Shown here piece after piece: positions 1-5,524 of a stretch of DNA of 8,984 nucleotides. The notes beneath the pieces were generated by a model. The model was not told the DNA's origin, searched no databases, and was given only the letters and a program-made list of their open reading frames with translations. Source of the stretch: DASUZD01 sp036377055. GTDB taxonomy: Bacteria > Actinomycetota > Thermoleophilia > Gaiellales > Gaiellaceae. The position numbers and the translations under genes were made by a program. How positions within the stretch are numbered: position 1 is the first letter of the stretch; the number at the start of each line of letters is the position of its first letter. The stretch is from the NCBI GenBank assembly GCA_036377055.1, contig DASUZD010000142.1, positions 1-8,984 of the forward strand. The letters run 5' to 3'.

Positions 1-2
1 CG

Positions 3-464
3 GCGCTCCGACCCTCCGCCGAGCAGGAGCGCGAGGCGGTGTTCTCGCCGCTCGGCGCCCCGAGGTACGCGCTCGGCCTCGAGACGATCTACGAGGCCTA
101 CCTCGTCCATTACGGCCGGTCGCGGCTCTTCGCGACGAATGACCGCGACGACGAGCTCCTGCTCGGCGACTACCTCTACGCGCACGGGCTCGTCCGGATC
201 GCGTCATACGGGCAGGTCGCGGCCGTGGTCGACCTCGGGGAGCTCGTCTCGCTGTGCGCGTACCTGCGAGCCGAGCGCGCGGACGGTGACGCCGAGCTCT
301 GGGCGGCGACGGCCGCGCTGCTCGGCGAGGCCGACCTCGCACCGGCCCGGGCCGCGCTCCGCGATCGTGGCGATCCGCGCCCGCTCGCCGAGCTCGCTCG
401 GGAGGCAGCGAGCCCCTCGGCGGTCGAGCAGGCACTCGCGGCTCACCGCCTACGGTTCGGTTAG
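3..464 (+). CDS. Hypothetical helical protein, 5'-truncated by window edge
   Basis: I do not recognise a named family. The frame is open from the window edge, so the true start probably lies outside; an internal GTG at 39 would give 141 residues. The product is predicted to be alpha-helical and soluble, rich in Ala, Leu, Arg and Glu, with no signal peptide or clear membrane segment. After GTG 39, residues about 44-51 read GDYLYAHG, followed by an amphipathic helix. This resembles the GDYLFARA helix of the polyprenyl synthase encoded at 7616-8521, but no DDxxD metal-binding motif is present in the visible part. A non-catalytic protein related to trans-prenyltransferase subunits is therefore possible, but this is inference from a short match. 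Third codon positions are almost all G or C, supporting real coding. The next gene starts 13 bases downstream. Confidence 0.7.
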   Translation, partial: ALRPSAEQEREAVFSPLGAPRYALGLETIYEAYLVHYGRSRLFATNDRDDELLLGDYLYAHGLVRIASYGQVAAVVDLGELVSLCAYLRAERADGDAELWAATAALLGEADLAPARAALRDRGDPRPLAELAREAASPSAVEQALAAHRLRFG

Positions 465-477
465 AGTCGCCGCCGCG

Positions 478-633
478 ATGAGCCCGCTCGCCTTCCTCCT
501 GCCCCTGGCCGCCGAGGACGCCGCCACCGAGGGCCGGAAGGTGATCATCGCGATGCTGATCGTGGGCCTCGTCTTCGTGAGCGTGATCGCCCTCGGCGAG
601 ACGCTGCACTGGCTGCGCAACCGCCGCCATTGA
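478..633 (+). CDS. Small single-pass membrane protein, 51 aa
   Basis: This short gene starts at ATG 478 and ends at TGA 631-633, 13 bases after the preceding stop, so it is likely in the same transcription unit. Residues about 22-41 form one strongly hydrophobic helix (VIIAMLIVGLVFVSVIAL). A short acidic stretch (AAEDAATEG) precedes it and a basic tail (LRNRRH) follows, which predicts the C-terminus in the cytoplasm by the positive-inside rule. GC-rich third positions support coding. No Shine-Dalgarno sequence is obvious. The same frame is open further upstream to 139, but that part lies out of frame inside the preceding gene and has an implausible Ser/Arg/Thr-rich composition. Function is unknown; such small membrane proteins are often accessory subunits, but nothing here shows that. 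Confidence 0.6.
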   Translation: MSPLAFLLPLAAEDAATEGRKVIIAMLIVGLVFVSVIALGETLHWLRNRRH

Positions 634-658
634 GTTAGTGGCTCAGAGCCACAAGCTC
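632..658. repeat. Palindromic hairpin element, copy 1 (imperfect)
   Basis: A 27-base imperfect palindrome begins inside the TGA stop of the 51-residue gene. The arms are 13 bases around one central base. As RNA they pair except for one A-A mismatch and one G-U. Its first 21 bases (632-652) are identical to 689-709 in copy 2. Its position directly at the stop suggests a transcription terminator or mRNA 3'-end structure for the plus-strand genes. There is no U-tract, so an intrinsic terminator of the classical type is not shown. Confidence 0.7.
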
Positions 659-688
659 GTGCGCTTAGCGTGCGACAGCCGTTTTCCA

Positions 689-715
689 GAGTTAGTGGCT
701 CAGAGCCACTAACTC
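689..715. repeat. Palindromic hairpin element, copy 2 (perfect)
   Basis: A perfect 13+1+13 inverted repeat whose arms are GAGTTAGTGGCTC and its complement. It lies 10 bases beyond the stop codon of the minus-strand gene ending at 726. It repeats copy 1 at a distance of 57 bases. It can form a stem of at least 11 pairs with a 5-base loop on either strand, so it could act in both directions between the convergent genes. No U-tract follows on either strand. A dispersed genomic repeat family is an alternative. Confidence 0.75.
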
Positions 716-725
716 CGGACCCGCG

Positions 726-1331
726 CTACGGCTCGGCGCTGAAGACGATCACGCGGCTGAACGTCGTGCCGTCGATCTGGTAGCCGTAGCAGCCGGGGCC
801 GCGGAGGCGCGTGTAGGTCGCCGTGGCGCGCCAGCCGCGGAAGCCGGCCGTTACCGGCGGGATTTGCAGCTCCGCGAACGGGTGCACGCCCCCCTCGAAC
901 CCCAGCCAGTTCGTCCCGTCGAGCTGCCGGCCGCGGATCAGGAGCGGGCCGCGGTAGCCGGGCCTGACGATCCACAGGACCTTCGCGAAGATCCAGCCGC
1001 CCGCCGAGCGCCCGCCGTCGTAGTGGTACGTGCCGTCCGGGAACGGAACCGGATAGACGGGGCCCGCGCCGAGGGCGATGCCGAAGTCCTTGTACACCCG
1101 GCTCGCCGGCGACCGCGGGCACGGGCTGCCCGGCGCGATGGTCGGGATCCTGATGCGGCGCCGAAGCCGCGCCGGGGCGTGGCCGCGGCAGATCGCCTCG
1201 TCGGCGACCGCTCCCTCGGACGGGTCGCCGCAGATCCAGGCGTAGCTGCCCGGCCTCAGACCCTGGCTCGCCGGCGTCGGGTAGGAAGCGGCGAGCGCAG
1301 CGGCGGCGAAGAAGCCAGCGAGCACGGTCAA
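726..1331 (-). CDS. Predicted secreted protein of unknown function
   Basis: I chose the TTG start at 1331, giving 201 residues, because it lies just after the TAA stop (1335-1333) of the upstream minus-strand gene. A hydrophobic signal-like segment (VLAGFFAAAALAA) sits at residues 3-15, with likely cleavage soon after. That start leaves no basic residues before the hydrophobic core. A TTG at 1382 would add a basic n-region (RGLEHRPKTRC) and a TTG at 1463 is also open, so the start is uncertain. The mature part has four cysteines and many Gly, Tyr and Trp residues. It ends in a GPGCYGYQIDGTTFSRVIVF segment that looks like the last strands of a beta-sandwich. No catalytic motif is recognised. 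An extracytoplasmic or cell-surface location is inferred. The hairpin at 689-715 follows the gene. Confidence 0.6.
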   Translation of the reverse strand: MTVLAGFFAAAALAASYPTPASQGLRPGSYAWICGDPSEGAVADEAICRGHAPARLRRRIRIPTIAPGSPCPRSPASRVYKDFGIALGAGPVYPVPFPDGTYHYDGGRSAGGWIFAKVLWIVRPGYRGPLLIRGRQLDGTNWLGFEGGVHPFAELQIPPVTAGFRGWRATATYTRLRGPGCYGYQIDGTTFSRVIVFSAEP

Positions 1332-1332
1332 A

Positions 1333-1668
1333 TTACAGCGCGTCTTGGGCCGATGTTCCAGGCCCCGCGGACTCCGACCCAATCGCGATCGCTCCCCGGG
1401 AGACGACCTCGGTCGCTCGTGCACCGCCGGCGCCGCCAGAGGCTTCGAGCTCTCGGCGCTCAACTTCGAGCTCGAACGCGCAGGCGCCGGTCAGTGAAAC
1501 GCGTGTGCTTGCACGCGCTCCGCGCGGCAGCTTCAATGCTGATACGGCGTAGACGAAGACGAGAAGCAGCCCGAAGCCGAGCGAGACCCAAGGCTCGCCG
1601 GTGACCGCGAAGAAACAAGCCAGTCCGGCGATAACGGCAGTGAAGACGAGCACCTCGAGGTTTGCCAT
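1333..1668 (-). CDS. Small two-pass membrane protein, 111 aa
   Basis: The ATG start is at 1668 and the stop TAA at 1335-1333. Two hydrophobic helices are visible at about residues 5-21 (EVLVFTAVIAGLACFFAV) and 28-45 (VSLGFGLLLVFVYAVSAL), joined by a short TGEPW turn. A mostly soluble tail of about 65 residues follows, rich in Glu, Ala, Gly and Ser and probably disordered. The gene directly precedes the secreted-protein gene on the same strand, so the two are probably co-transcribed. Base composition is less extreme than in the menaquinone genes, and several codons end in A or T. No family is recognised. The membrane helices argue that this frame is real, but the tail could be in part a shadow of the longer version of the next gene. 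Confidence 0.5.
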   Translation of the reverse strand: MANLEVLVFTAVIAGLACFFAVTGEPWVSLGFGLLLVFVYAVSALKLPRGARASTRVSLTGACAFELEVERRELEASGGAGGARATEVVSRGAIAIGSESAGPGTSAQDAL

Positions 1669-1676
1669 CGCCAGGA

Positions 1677-1707
1677 CTTATCGTCCGGATCGCGCGTTTT
1701 TGGACAA
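1677..1707 (-). promoter_or_regulatory. Candidate promoter for the minus-strand gene pair
   Basis: Reading the minus strand, TTGTCC (1707-1702) and GATAAG (1682-1677) are separated by 19 bases. The second box lies 8 bases before the ATG at 1668, which would place transcription start almost at the start codon, i.e. a leaderless or near-leaderless mRNA as is common in actinobacteria. The match to the consensus is only partial. Confidence 0.25.
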
Positions 1708-1981
1708 GGGTCGTCCCATTCGCATCTCCCACCGAAGTATCGGCGGCAGCCCTCTACCCCTCGGCCTCGCGCAGGCTCTCGCGGTGCCTGTCACCAGGAC
1801 TCGGATCGGGGCCACCGCTCGACAGCCGCCGCAGCCAATGCGGGAGTCAACGATTTCGCCGCGCAGGTGGATTCACTCCGCCTGCGCTACCTGAGGCCTG
1901 AGTTACAAGGCGTTCGAAGCACCGACCGAACCGCCGGCTCCTGCGCGGCTGAACGAGGGTGCCGCCGGCAAGGAGGGGGCA

Positions 1982-2008
1982 CGTGGGGGAACCAGGGGTT
2001 CCCCCACG
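1982..2008. promoter_or_regulatory. Perfect inverted repeat upstream of ubiD
   Basis: The arms GTGGGGGAACC (1983-1993) and GGTTCCCCCAC (1997-2007) are exact complements around the 3-base spacer AGG, and one more C-G pair (1982/2008) extends the stem to 12. A TANNNT box, TAGACT, lies at 2020-2025, 7 bases before the ubiD ATG at 2033. If it is the -10 of a leaderless promoter, the right arm of the palindrome covers the -35 position, which would suit a regulator-binding operator. A dispersed repeat or an RNA hairpin in a longer 5' leader are alternatives. Confidence 0.55.
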
Positions 2009-2032
2009 AGACGGGCGACTAGACTCGTCAGG

Positions 2033-3535
2033 ATGGCTCCGCCGGCGGACCTCCGCTCGTGGATCGCGCTGCTCGAGCGCGAGGGCGAGCTCGTCCGAGT
2101 CGCCGCCGAGGTCGACCCCGACCTCGAGATCACGGAGATCGTCGACCGCACCGTGAAGTCGGGCGGGCCTGCGCTCCTGTTCGAGAACCCGAAGAACGCG
2201 AGCCACCCGCTGCTGATCAACCAGTTCGGAACCGAGCGGCGGATGTGTTTGGCCTTCGACGCGCCGAGCCTCGACGACGTCGCCCGCAAGCTCGCGGACG
2301 TGCTCGAGATGCAGCCGCCGCAGGGAATCGCGGAGAAGGTGCGCGGCCTCAAGAAGCTGAAGTCGATTGCCGACTCGCGCCCGCAGGCCGTCCGCCGCGC
2401 GGCGTGCCAGGAGATCGTGCTCGACGAGCCGAGCCTCGCCGGGTTGCCGATCCAGCGCTGCTGGCCGGGCGACCCGGCGCCGTTCGTCACGCTCCCGGCC
2501 GTGATCACGCGCGACCCCCGCACCGGGACGCGCAACGTCGGCATGTACCGGATGCAGGTGATCGACGACCGGACGACGTTCATGCACTGGCAGATCCACA
2601 AGGACGGCCGCGCTGACTACCTCGCGACCGACGGCCGGATCCCGGTCGCGGTCGCCCTCGGCCTCGACCCGGTGACGACCTACTCCGCGAGTGCGCCGCT
2701 CCCGAAGCACGTCGACGAGCTGATGCTCGCCGGCTTCCTGCGCGGCGAGCCCGTCGAGGTCGTTCGCGCGAAGACGATCGACCTCGAGGTGCCGGCCAAC
2801 GCGGAGATCGTCCTCGAGGGCTACATCGAGAAGGACGAGGTCGGCGACGAGGGCCCATTCGGCGACCACACCGGCTACTACACGCCGTCGGAGCCGTTCC
2901 CGATCTTCCACCTGACCGCCGTGACGATGCGACGCGACGCGGTCTACCCGTCGATCGTCGTTGGAAAGCCGCCGCAGGAGGACGCATGGCTCGGCAAGGC
3001 GACGGAGCGCATCTTCCTGCCGGCGGTGAAGATGAGCGTCCCCGAGATCGTCGACTACGACCTGCCCGTCGCCGGCGCCTTCCACAACTGCGTGATCGTC
3101 TCGATCCGCAAGGCGTTCCCCGGCCACGCGAAGAAGGTGATGCACGCGATCTGGGGTCTCGGGATGCTCTCGCTCTCGAAGTCCGTGGTCGTCGTCGACG
3201 AGCACGTCGACGTCCACGACTACGAGCAGGTCTTCTTCTACGTCTGCGCGAACGTCGACCCGAAGCGCGACGTGCTCATCTCCGAAGGCCCGCTCGACCA
3301 CCTCGACCACGCGCCGACGCTCCAGTTCCAGGGCGGCAAGCTCGGGATCGACGCGACCGCGAAAGGGCCGGCGGAGGGGACGCGCCCGTGGCCCGAGGAG
3401 ATCCGGATGACCGACGAGGTGCGCGCGCTCGTCGACCGCCGCTGGGGCGAGTACGGGATCGAGATCGAGGGCGCCGCAGGGAACGGCGGAACCCGTCATA
3501 TTTCGCGGCCGTTGCGGCAACTGTTACGTCTTTGA
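2033..3535 (+). CDS. ubiD: UbiD-family prenylated-FMN decarboxylase (menaquinone pathway)
   Basis: This 500-residue protein matches UbiD decarboxylases over its full length, the usual size being about 480-500. UbiD enzymes use prenylated FMN to remove a ring carboxylate. In futalosine-pathway bacteria a UbiD homologue is thought to decarboxylate the 1,4-dihydroxy-6-naphthoate-derived intermediate. Visible features are the GTRNVGMYRMQ segment (about 165-175), whose N168 and R173 match the cofactor and metal-binding positions of the family. MHWQIHKDG (184-192) follows, then the active-site EGPFGDHTGYY (273-283) with catalytic E273 and D278, and GKPPQEDAWLGKATERIF (311-328). The product is cytoplasmic with no membrane segments. 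The ATG at 2033 starts directly on the conserved N-terminus and has no good Shine-Dalgarno sequence, so it may be leaderless. Its cofactor-making partner UbiX is encoded at 6349. The last residues overlap a candidate promoter for qcrA. Which UbiD subclass it belongs to cannot be settled by eye. Confidence 0.93.
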   Translation: MAPPADLRSWIALLEREGELVRVAAEVDPDLEITEIVDRTVKSGGPALLFENPKNASHPLLINQFGTERRMCLAFDAPSLDDVARKLADVLEMQPPQGIAEKVRGLKKLKSIADSRPQAVRRAACQEIVLDEPSLAGLPIQRCWPGDPAPFVTLPAVITRDPRTGTRNVGMYRMQVIDDRTTFMHWQIHKDGRADYLATDGRIPVAVALGLDPVTTYSASAPLPKHVDELMLAGFLRGEPVEVVRAKTIDLEVPANAEIVLEGYIEKDEVGDEGPFGDHTGYYTPSEPFPIFHLTAVTMRRDAVYPSIVVGKPPQEDAWLGKATERIFLPAVKMSVPEIVDYDLPVAGAFHNCVIVSIRKAFPGHAKKVMHAIWGLGMLSLSKSVVVVDEHVDVHDYEQVFFYVCANVDPKRDVLISEGPLDHLDHAPTLQFQGGKLGIDATAKGPAEGTRPWPEEIRMTDEVRALVDRRWGEYGIEIEGAAGNGGTRHISRPLRQLLRL

Positions 3536-3584
3536 CAAGAGCCACAAAGTCCGAGTTGAATCCCCACTGGTAGCGAAGGAGAGG
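3532..3584 (+). promoter_or_regulatory. Candidate promoter and ribosome binding site for qcrABC
   Basis: A perfect -35 box TTGACA (3532-3537) overlaps the ubiD stop codon. It is followed after 18 bases by TTGAAT (3556-3561), which matches four of six -10 positions. Transcription would start near 3568. AAGGAGAGG at 3576-3584 is a strong Shine-Dalgarno sequence 9 bases before the GTG start of qcrA at 3594 and fixes that start. The local sequence is clearly less GC-rich than its surroundings. The promoter is a prediction; the ribosome binding site is convincing. Confidence 0.5.
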
Positions 3585-3593
3585 CGTAACGAA

Positions 3594-4559
3594 GTGGAAC
3601 CGGCGCAGGGCGACGACAAGCCGCACGTCCCGCCTCCGAGCCTCTGGCCCGTCGGCTTCGCGATCGGCATCGCCTGCATCCTCGTCGGCCTGATCGTCCG
3701 GCCGCTGCTGATCGTCCCGATCGGCGCTGCGATCGCTCTGATCTTCGGCTTCCTCTGGGTCCGCGACGCGACGCGGGGGTACCGCGGCCCGGTGCCCGAG
3801 GTCGAGCCGGAGCGCCGCCCGCCGCGCCGCCGGCGCGCGCCCGCGATCCCGGCCCACAAGGGCGAGGCGGCGATGCCGGAGCCGGAGCCGGGTGAGATCG
3901 AGCGCTTCCCGCGCAGCCGCTTCCTCGAGGGCGCCACCCTCGGCCTCGGCGGACTGATCGGCGGGATCGTCACCGTGCCAGTGCTCGGCCCTGCGATCGC
4001 CGAGGCGTTCCTCCACCAGCACCACGGCGACCTCGACCTCGGGCCGGTCTCGAACTTCCCGGTCGGCAAGTACGTGATCACGACCTTCTTCACCGATCCC
4101 GAGGAAGGGGACGTCACCCGCAGGACGGCGTACATCCGGAACAACGGCGCCGGCGAGGGCGGCCCGAGCTTCACGATCATCTCGAATCGCTGCGCCCACC
4201 TCGGTTGCCCCGTCCAGCCGAACGGTCCCGTCTTCGACAACCAGAAGAAGACGACGAAGACGAAGAGCGCCGGCGACGTCACCCTCACGCCCACGCTGCC
4301 GGCGGGCTTCGGCTGCCCGTGCCACGGCGGCCAGTACGACAAGGAGGGCAACCGGACCGCCGGGCCGCCGGTTCGCGGCCTCGACCGCTACGAGTACCTG
4401 ATCCGCGACGGCCACCTCGTCCTGCTCAAGGCGTACAGCGTCGGGCACGTCGAGGGCGCCGGCGCGAGCGCGAAGATCCAGAAGTACCCGCTCACCAACC
4501 CGGGCGACCACGTCCACGGCATCGAGTCGTGGATGTACCCGCTCCAGCCTCCTCACTAG
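3594..4559 (+). CDS. qcrA: Rieske iron-sulfur subunit of menaquinol:cytochrome c oxidoreductase
   Basis: The 321-residue product carries the [2Fe-2S] cluster that takes electrons from menaquinol. Both Rieske motifs are intact: CAHLGC at 200-205 (ligands C200 and H202) and CPCHGG at 241-246 (ligands C241 and H244), with C205 and C243 as the disulfide pair. The N-terminus has two membrane helices (about 17-36 and 38-57). A cytoplasmic Arg/Pro-rich linker follows (60-105), then a third helix (about 112-135) leading into the cluster domain. This three-helix layout is that of actinobacterial QcrA. The third helix is preceded by FPRSRFLEG, a degenerate twin-arginine-like signal (R-S-R instead of R-R). 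Between the cluster motifs lie 35 residues, roughly twice the usual spacing, owing to a Lys/Thr-rich insertion at about 213-236. The GTG start is supported by a strong ribosome binding site. qcrB follows after 3 bases. Confidence 0.95.
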   Translation: MEPAQGDDKPHVPPPSLWPVGFAIGIACILVGLIVRPLLIVPIGAAIALIFGFLWVRDATRGYRGPVPEVEPERRPPRRRRAPAIPAHKGEAAMPEPEPGEIERFPRSRFLEGATLGLGGLIGGIVTVPVLGPAIAEAFLHQHHGDLDLGPVSNFPVGKYVITTFFTDPEEGDVTRRTAYIRNNGAGEGGPSFTIISNRCAHLGCPVQPNGPVFDNQKKTTKTKSAGDVTLTPTLPAGFGCPCHGGQYDKEGNRTAGPPVRGLDRYEYLIRDGHLVLLKAYSVGHVEGAGASAKIQKYPLTNPGDHVHGIESWMYPLQPPH

Positions 4560-4562
4560 CTC

Positions 4563-5360
4563 GTGGCGCGTTCCCGCAAATCCGCCCGCCGCCAGCGCAT
4601 GGAGTCGATGATCGTCTACCCGATCGAATGGCTGGAGGAGCGCTCGGGGCTCGTCGGCGGTGTCCGCTACTTCCTCTTCCGCAAGGTCCCCTCGGACACG
4701 AACTGGATGCAGACGCTCGGCTCGGCGACGCTGACGGCGTTCATCGTCCAGGCCGTCACCGGCGTGATCCTCGCGATGTTCTACAAGCCCGACCCGAAGA
4801 CGGCCTACCAGTCGATCCAGCACATCACGAACGACGTTACGCTCGGCTGGCTCGTCCGCGGCATGCACCGCTGGGGGGCGAGCGTCTTCATCATCCTGAT
4901 GTTCCTGCACATGGGTCGCGTCTTCATCTTCGGCGCCTACAAGTACCCCCGCGAGCTGAACTGGATCATCGGCGTCCTGCTCCTCGCGTTGGGCCTCGGC
5001 GAGGGCTTCACCGGCTACCTGCTCCCGTGGGACCAGACGGCCTACTGGGCCACGGTCGTCGGGATCAACATCAACGGCACGGCGCCGTTCATTGGGCCGT
5101 TCCTGGCGCAGTTCCTGCGCGGCGGCGCCGAGATCGGTCCCGACACGATCGCGCGCTTCTACTCGATTCACATGCTCCTGCTCCCTGGCGCGATCGCCGC
5201 CCTGATCGGGCTGCACCTCTACCTCGTCGTCCGCCTCGGCGTCACGTCGCCGCCGTGGTCGAAGGATGCCGCGGGCGCCGACCGCGTCGAGCCTGAGCCG
5301 GCGCCGACGACGAGGCGCGGCCTTCTCCAGCCAGGGGCTCGCGGGGGGATACCTAGGTGA
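4563..5360 (+). CDS. qcrB: Cytochrome b6-like subunit of menaquinol:cytochrome c oxidoreductase
   Basis: This 265-residue protein corresponds to the N-terminal four-helix half of cytochrome b, as in cytochrome b6 or Bacillus QcrB. Haem ligands are visible as H102/H116 in helix B and H203/H218 in helix D. The 15-residue step of the second pair is the b6 type; bc1 has 14. Helices lie at about 53-73, 104-124, 135-155 and 201-226. GEGFTGYLLPWDQTAYWAT (146-164) is the conserved quinol-site segment. Helix A lacks the cysteine that anchors haem ci in b6 and Bacillus QcrB, and the whole protein contains no cysteine. A basic N-terminal extension (RSRKSARRQR) and a roughly 35-residue Pro/Arg-rich C-terminal tail flank the core. 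GTG 4563 lies 3 bases after the qcrA stop. ATG 4599 (residue 13) is an alternative start; neither has a clear ribosome binding site. Confidence 0.94.
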   Translation: MARSRKSARRQRMESMIVYPIEWLEERSGLVGGVRYFLFRKVPSDTNWMQTLGSATLTAFIVQAVTGVILAMFYKPDPKTAYQSIQHITNDVTLGWLVRGMHRWGASVFIILMFLHMGRVFIFGAYKYPRELNWIIGVLLLALGLGEGFTGYLLPWDQTAYWATVVGININGTAPFIGPFLAQFLRGGAEIGPDTIARFYSIHMLLLPGAIAALIGLHLYLVVRLGVTSPPWSKDAAGADRVEPEPAPTTRRGLLQPGARGGIPR

Positions 5361-5524
5361 CCCTCCCGGCCCCGTCCGTCGGCCTCTGGGCCGCGATCAC
5401 GCGGCGCGATCCGGCGTCCTCAGTCGCGGCCGGGCTGACTAGCCCGCCCACTCCCTGCGTCCTTGTCTCGCTTGGTGCTCGCGACCCAGAGACTCGACGA
5501 CGAGACCGGAAGGATCACCGATGA
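5357..5524 (+). other. Possible small ORF bridging qcrB and qcrC (55 codons)
   Basis: The 160-base gap between qcrB and qcrC is filled by one open frame. It begins at a GTG overlapping the qcrB stop (GTGA, 5357-5360) and ends in a TGA overlapping the qcrC start (ATGA, 5521-5524). The first 30 or so codons have mainly G or C at the third position; the rest do not. The predicted peptide (beginning MTLPAPSVGLWAAITRRD) has no membrane helix or motif I recognise. It may serve only translational coupling, or be chance. The gap also holds GTCTCG (5465-5470) complementary to CGAGAC (5501-5506), next to the qcrC ribosome binding site. Confidence 0.25.

Larger units (their letters stand above)
1669..2032. 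other. Divergent intergenic region
   Basis: This 364-base region separates the minus-strand gene pair from ubiD. Short frames run through it but lack protein-like composition, good starts or membrane or domain signals, so I call no gene. It holds a weaker hairpin at 1861-1887 (GCGCAGG paired with CCTGCGC around a 13-base loop), the strong palindrome at 1982-2008, and candidate promoter boxes at each end. I saw no tRNA or riboswitch that I could recognise. Confidence 0.6.

Noticed and set aside
632..715. Two similar repeats considered as the beginning of a CRISPR array
   Set aside because: There are only two copies, each is a full palindrome, and one is decayed; their placement at stop codons fits a terminator-like element better.
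1861..1887. Hairpin GCGCAGG/CCTGCGC considered as a terminator or riboswitch
   Set aside because: The stem is only 7 pairs with a 13-base loop, there is no U-tract and no gene ends just upstream, so chance in GC-rich DNA is likely.
1601..1901. Short plus-strand open frames in the divergent intergenic region
   Set aside because: They start inside the opposing gene, have poor third-position bias and no protein-like features.
1847..3520. A 557-codon open frame on the minus strand opposite ubiD
   Set aside because: It mirrors ubiD codon structure, is dominated by Arg, Asp, Val and Leu with no recognisable domain, and ubiD on the other strand matches its family end to end.
3276..5216. A 646-codon open frame on the minus strand opposite qcrA and qcrB
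   Set aside because: It is a GC-rich shadow frame. The plus strand carries intact Rieske and cytochrome b motifs over the same bases.
5358..5524. Idea that the split cytochrome b is a frameshifted single gene
   Set aside because: The second gene has its own ribosome binding site and start, the halves divide at the normal b6/subunit IV boundary, and the cytochrome c fusion matches the known Bacillus layout.
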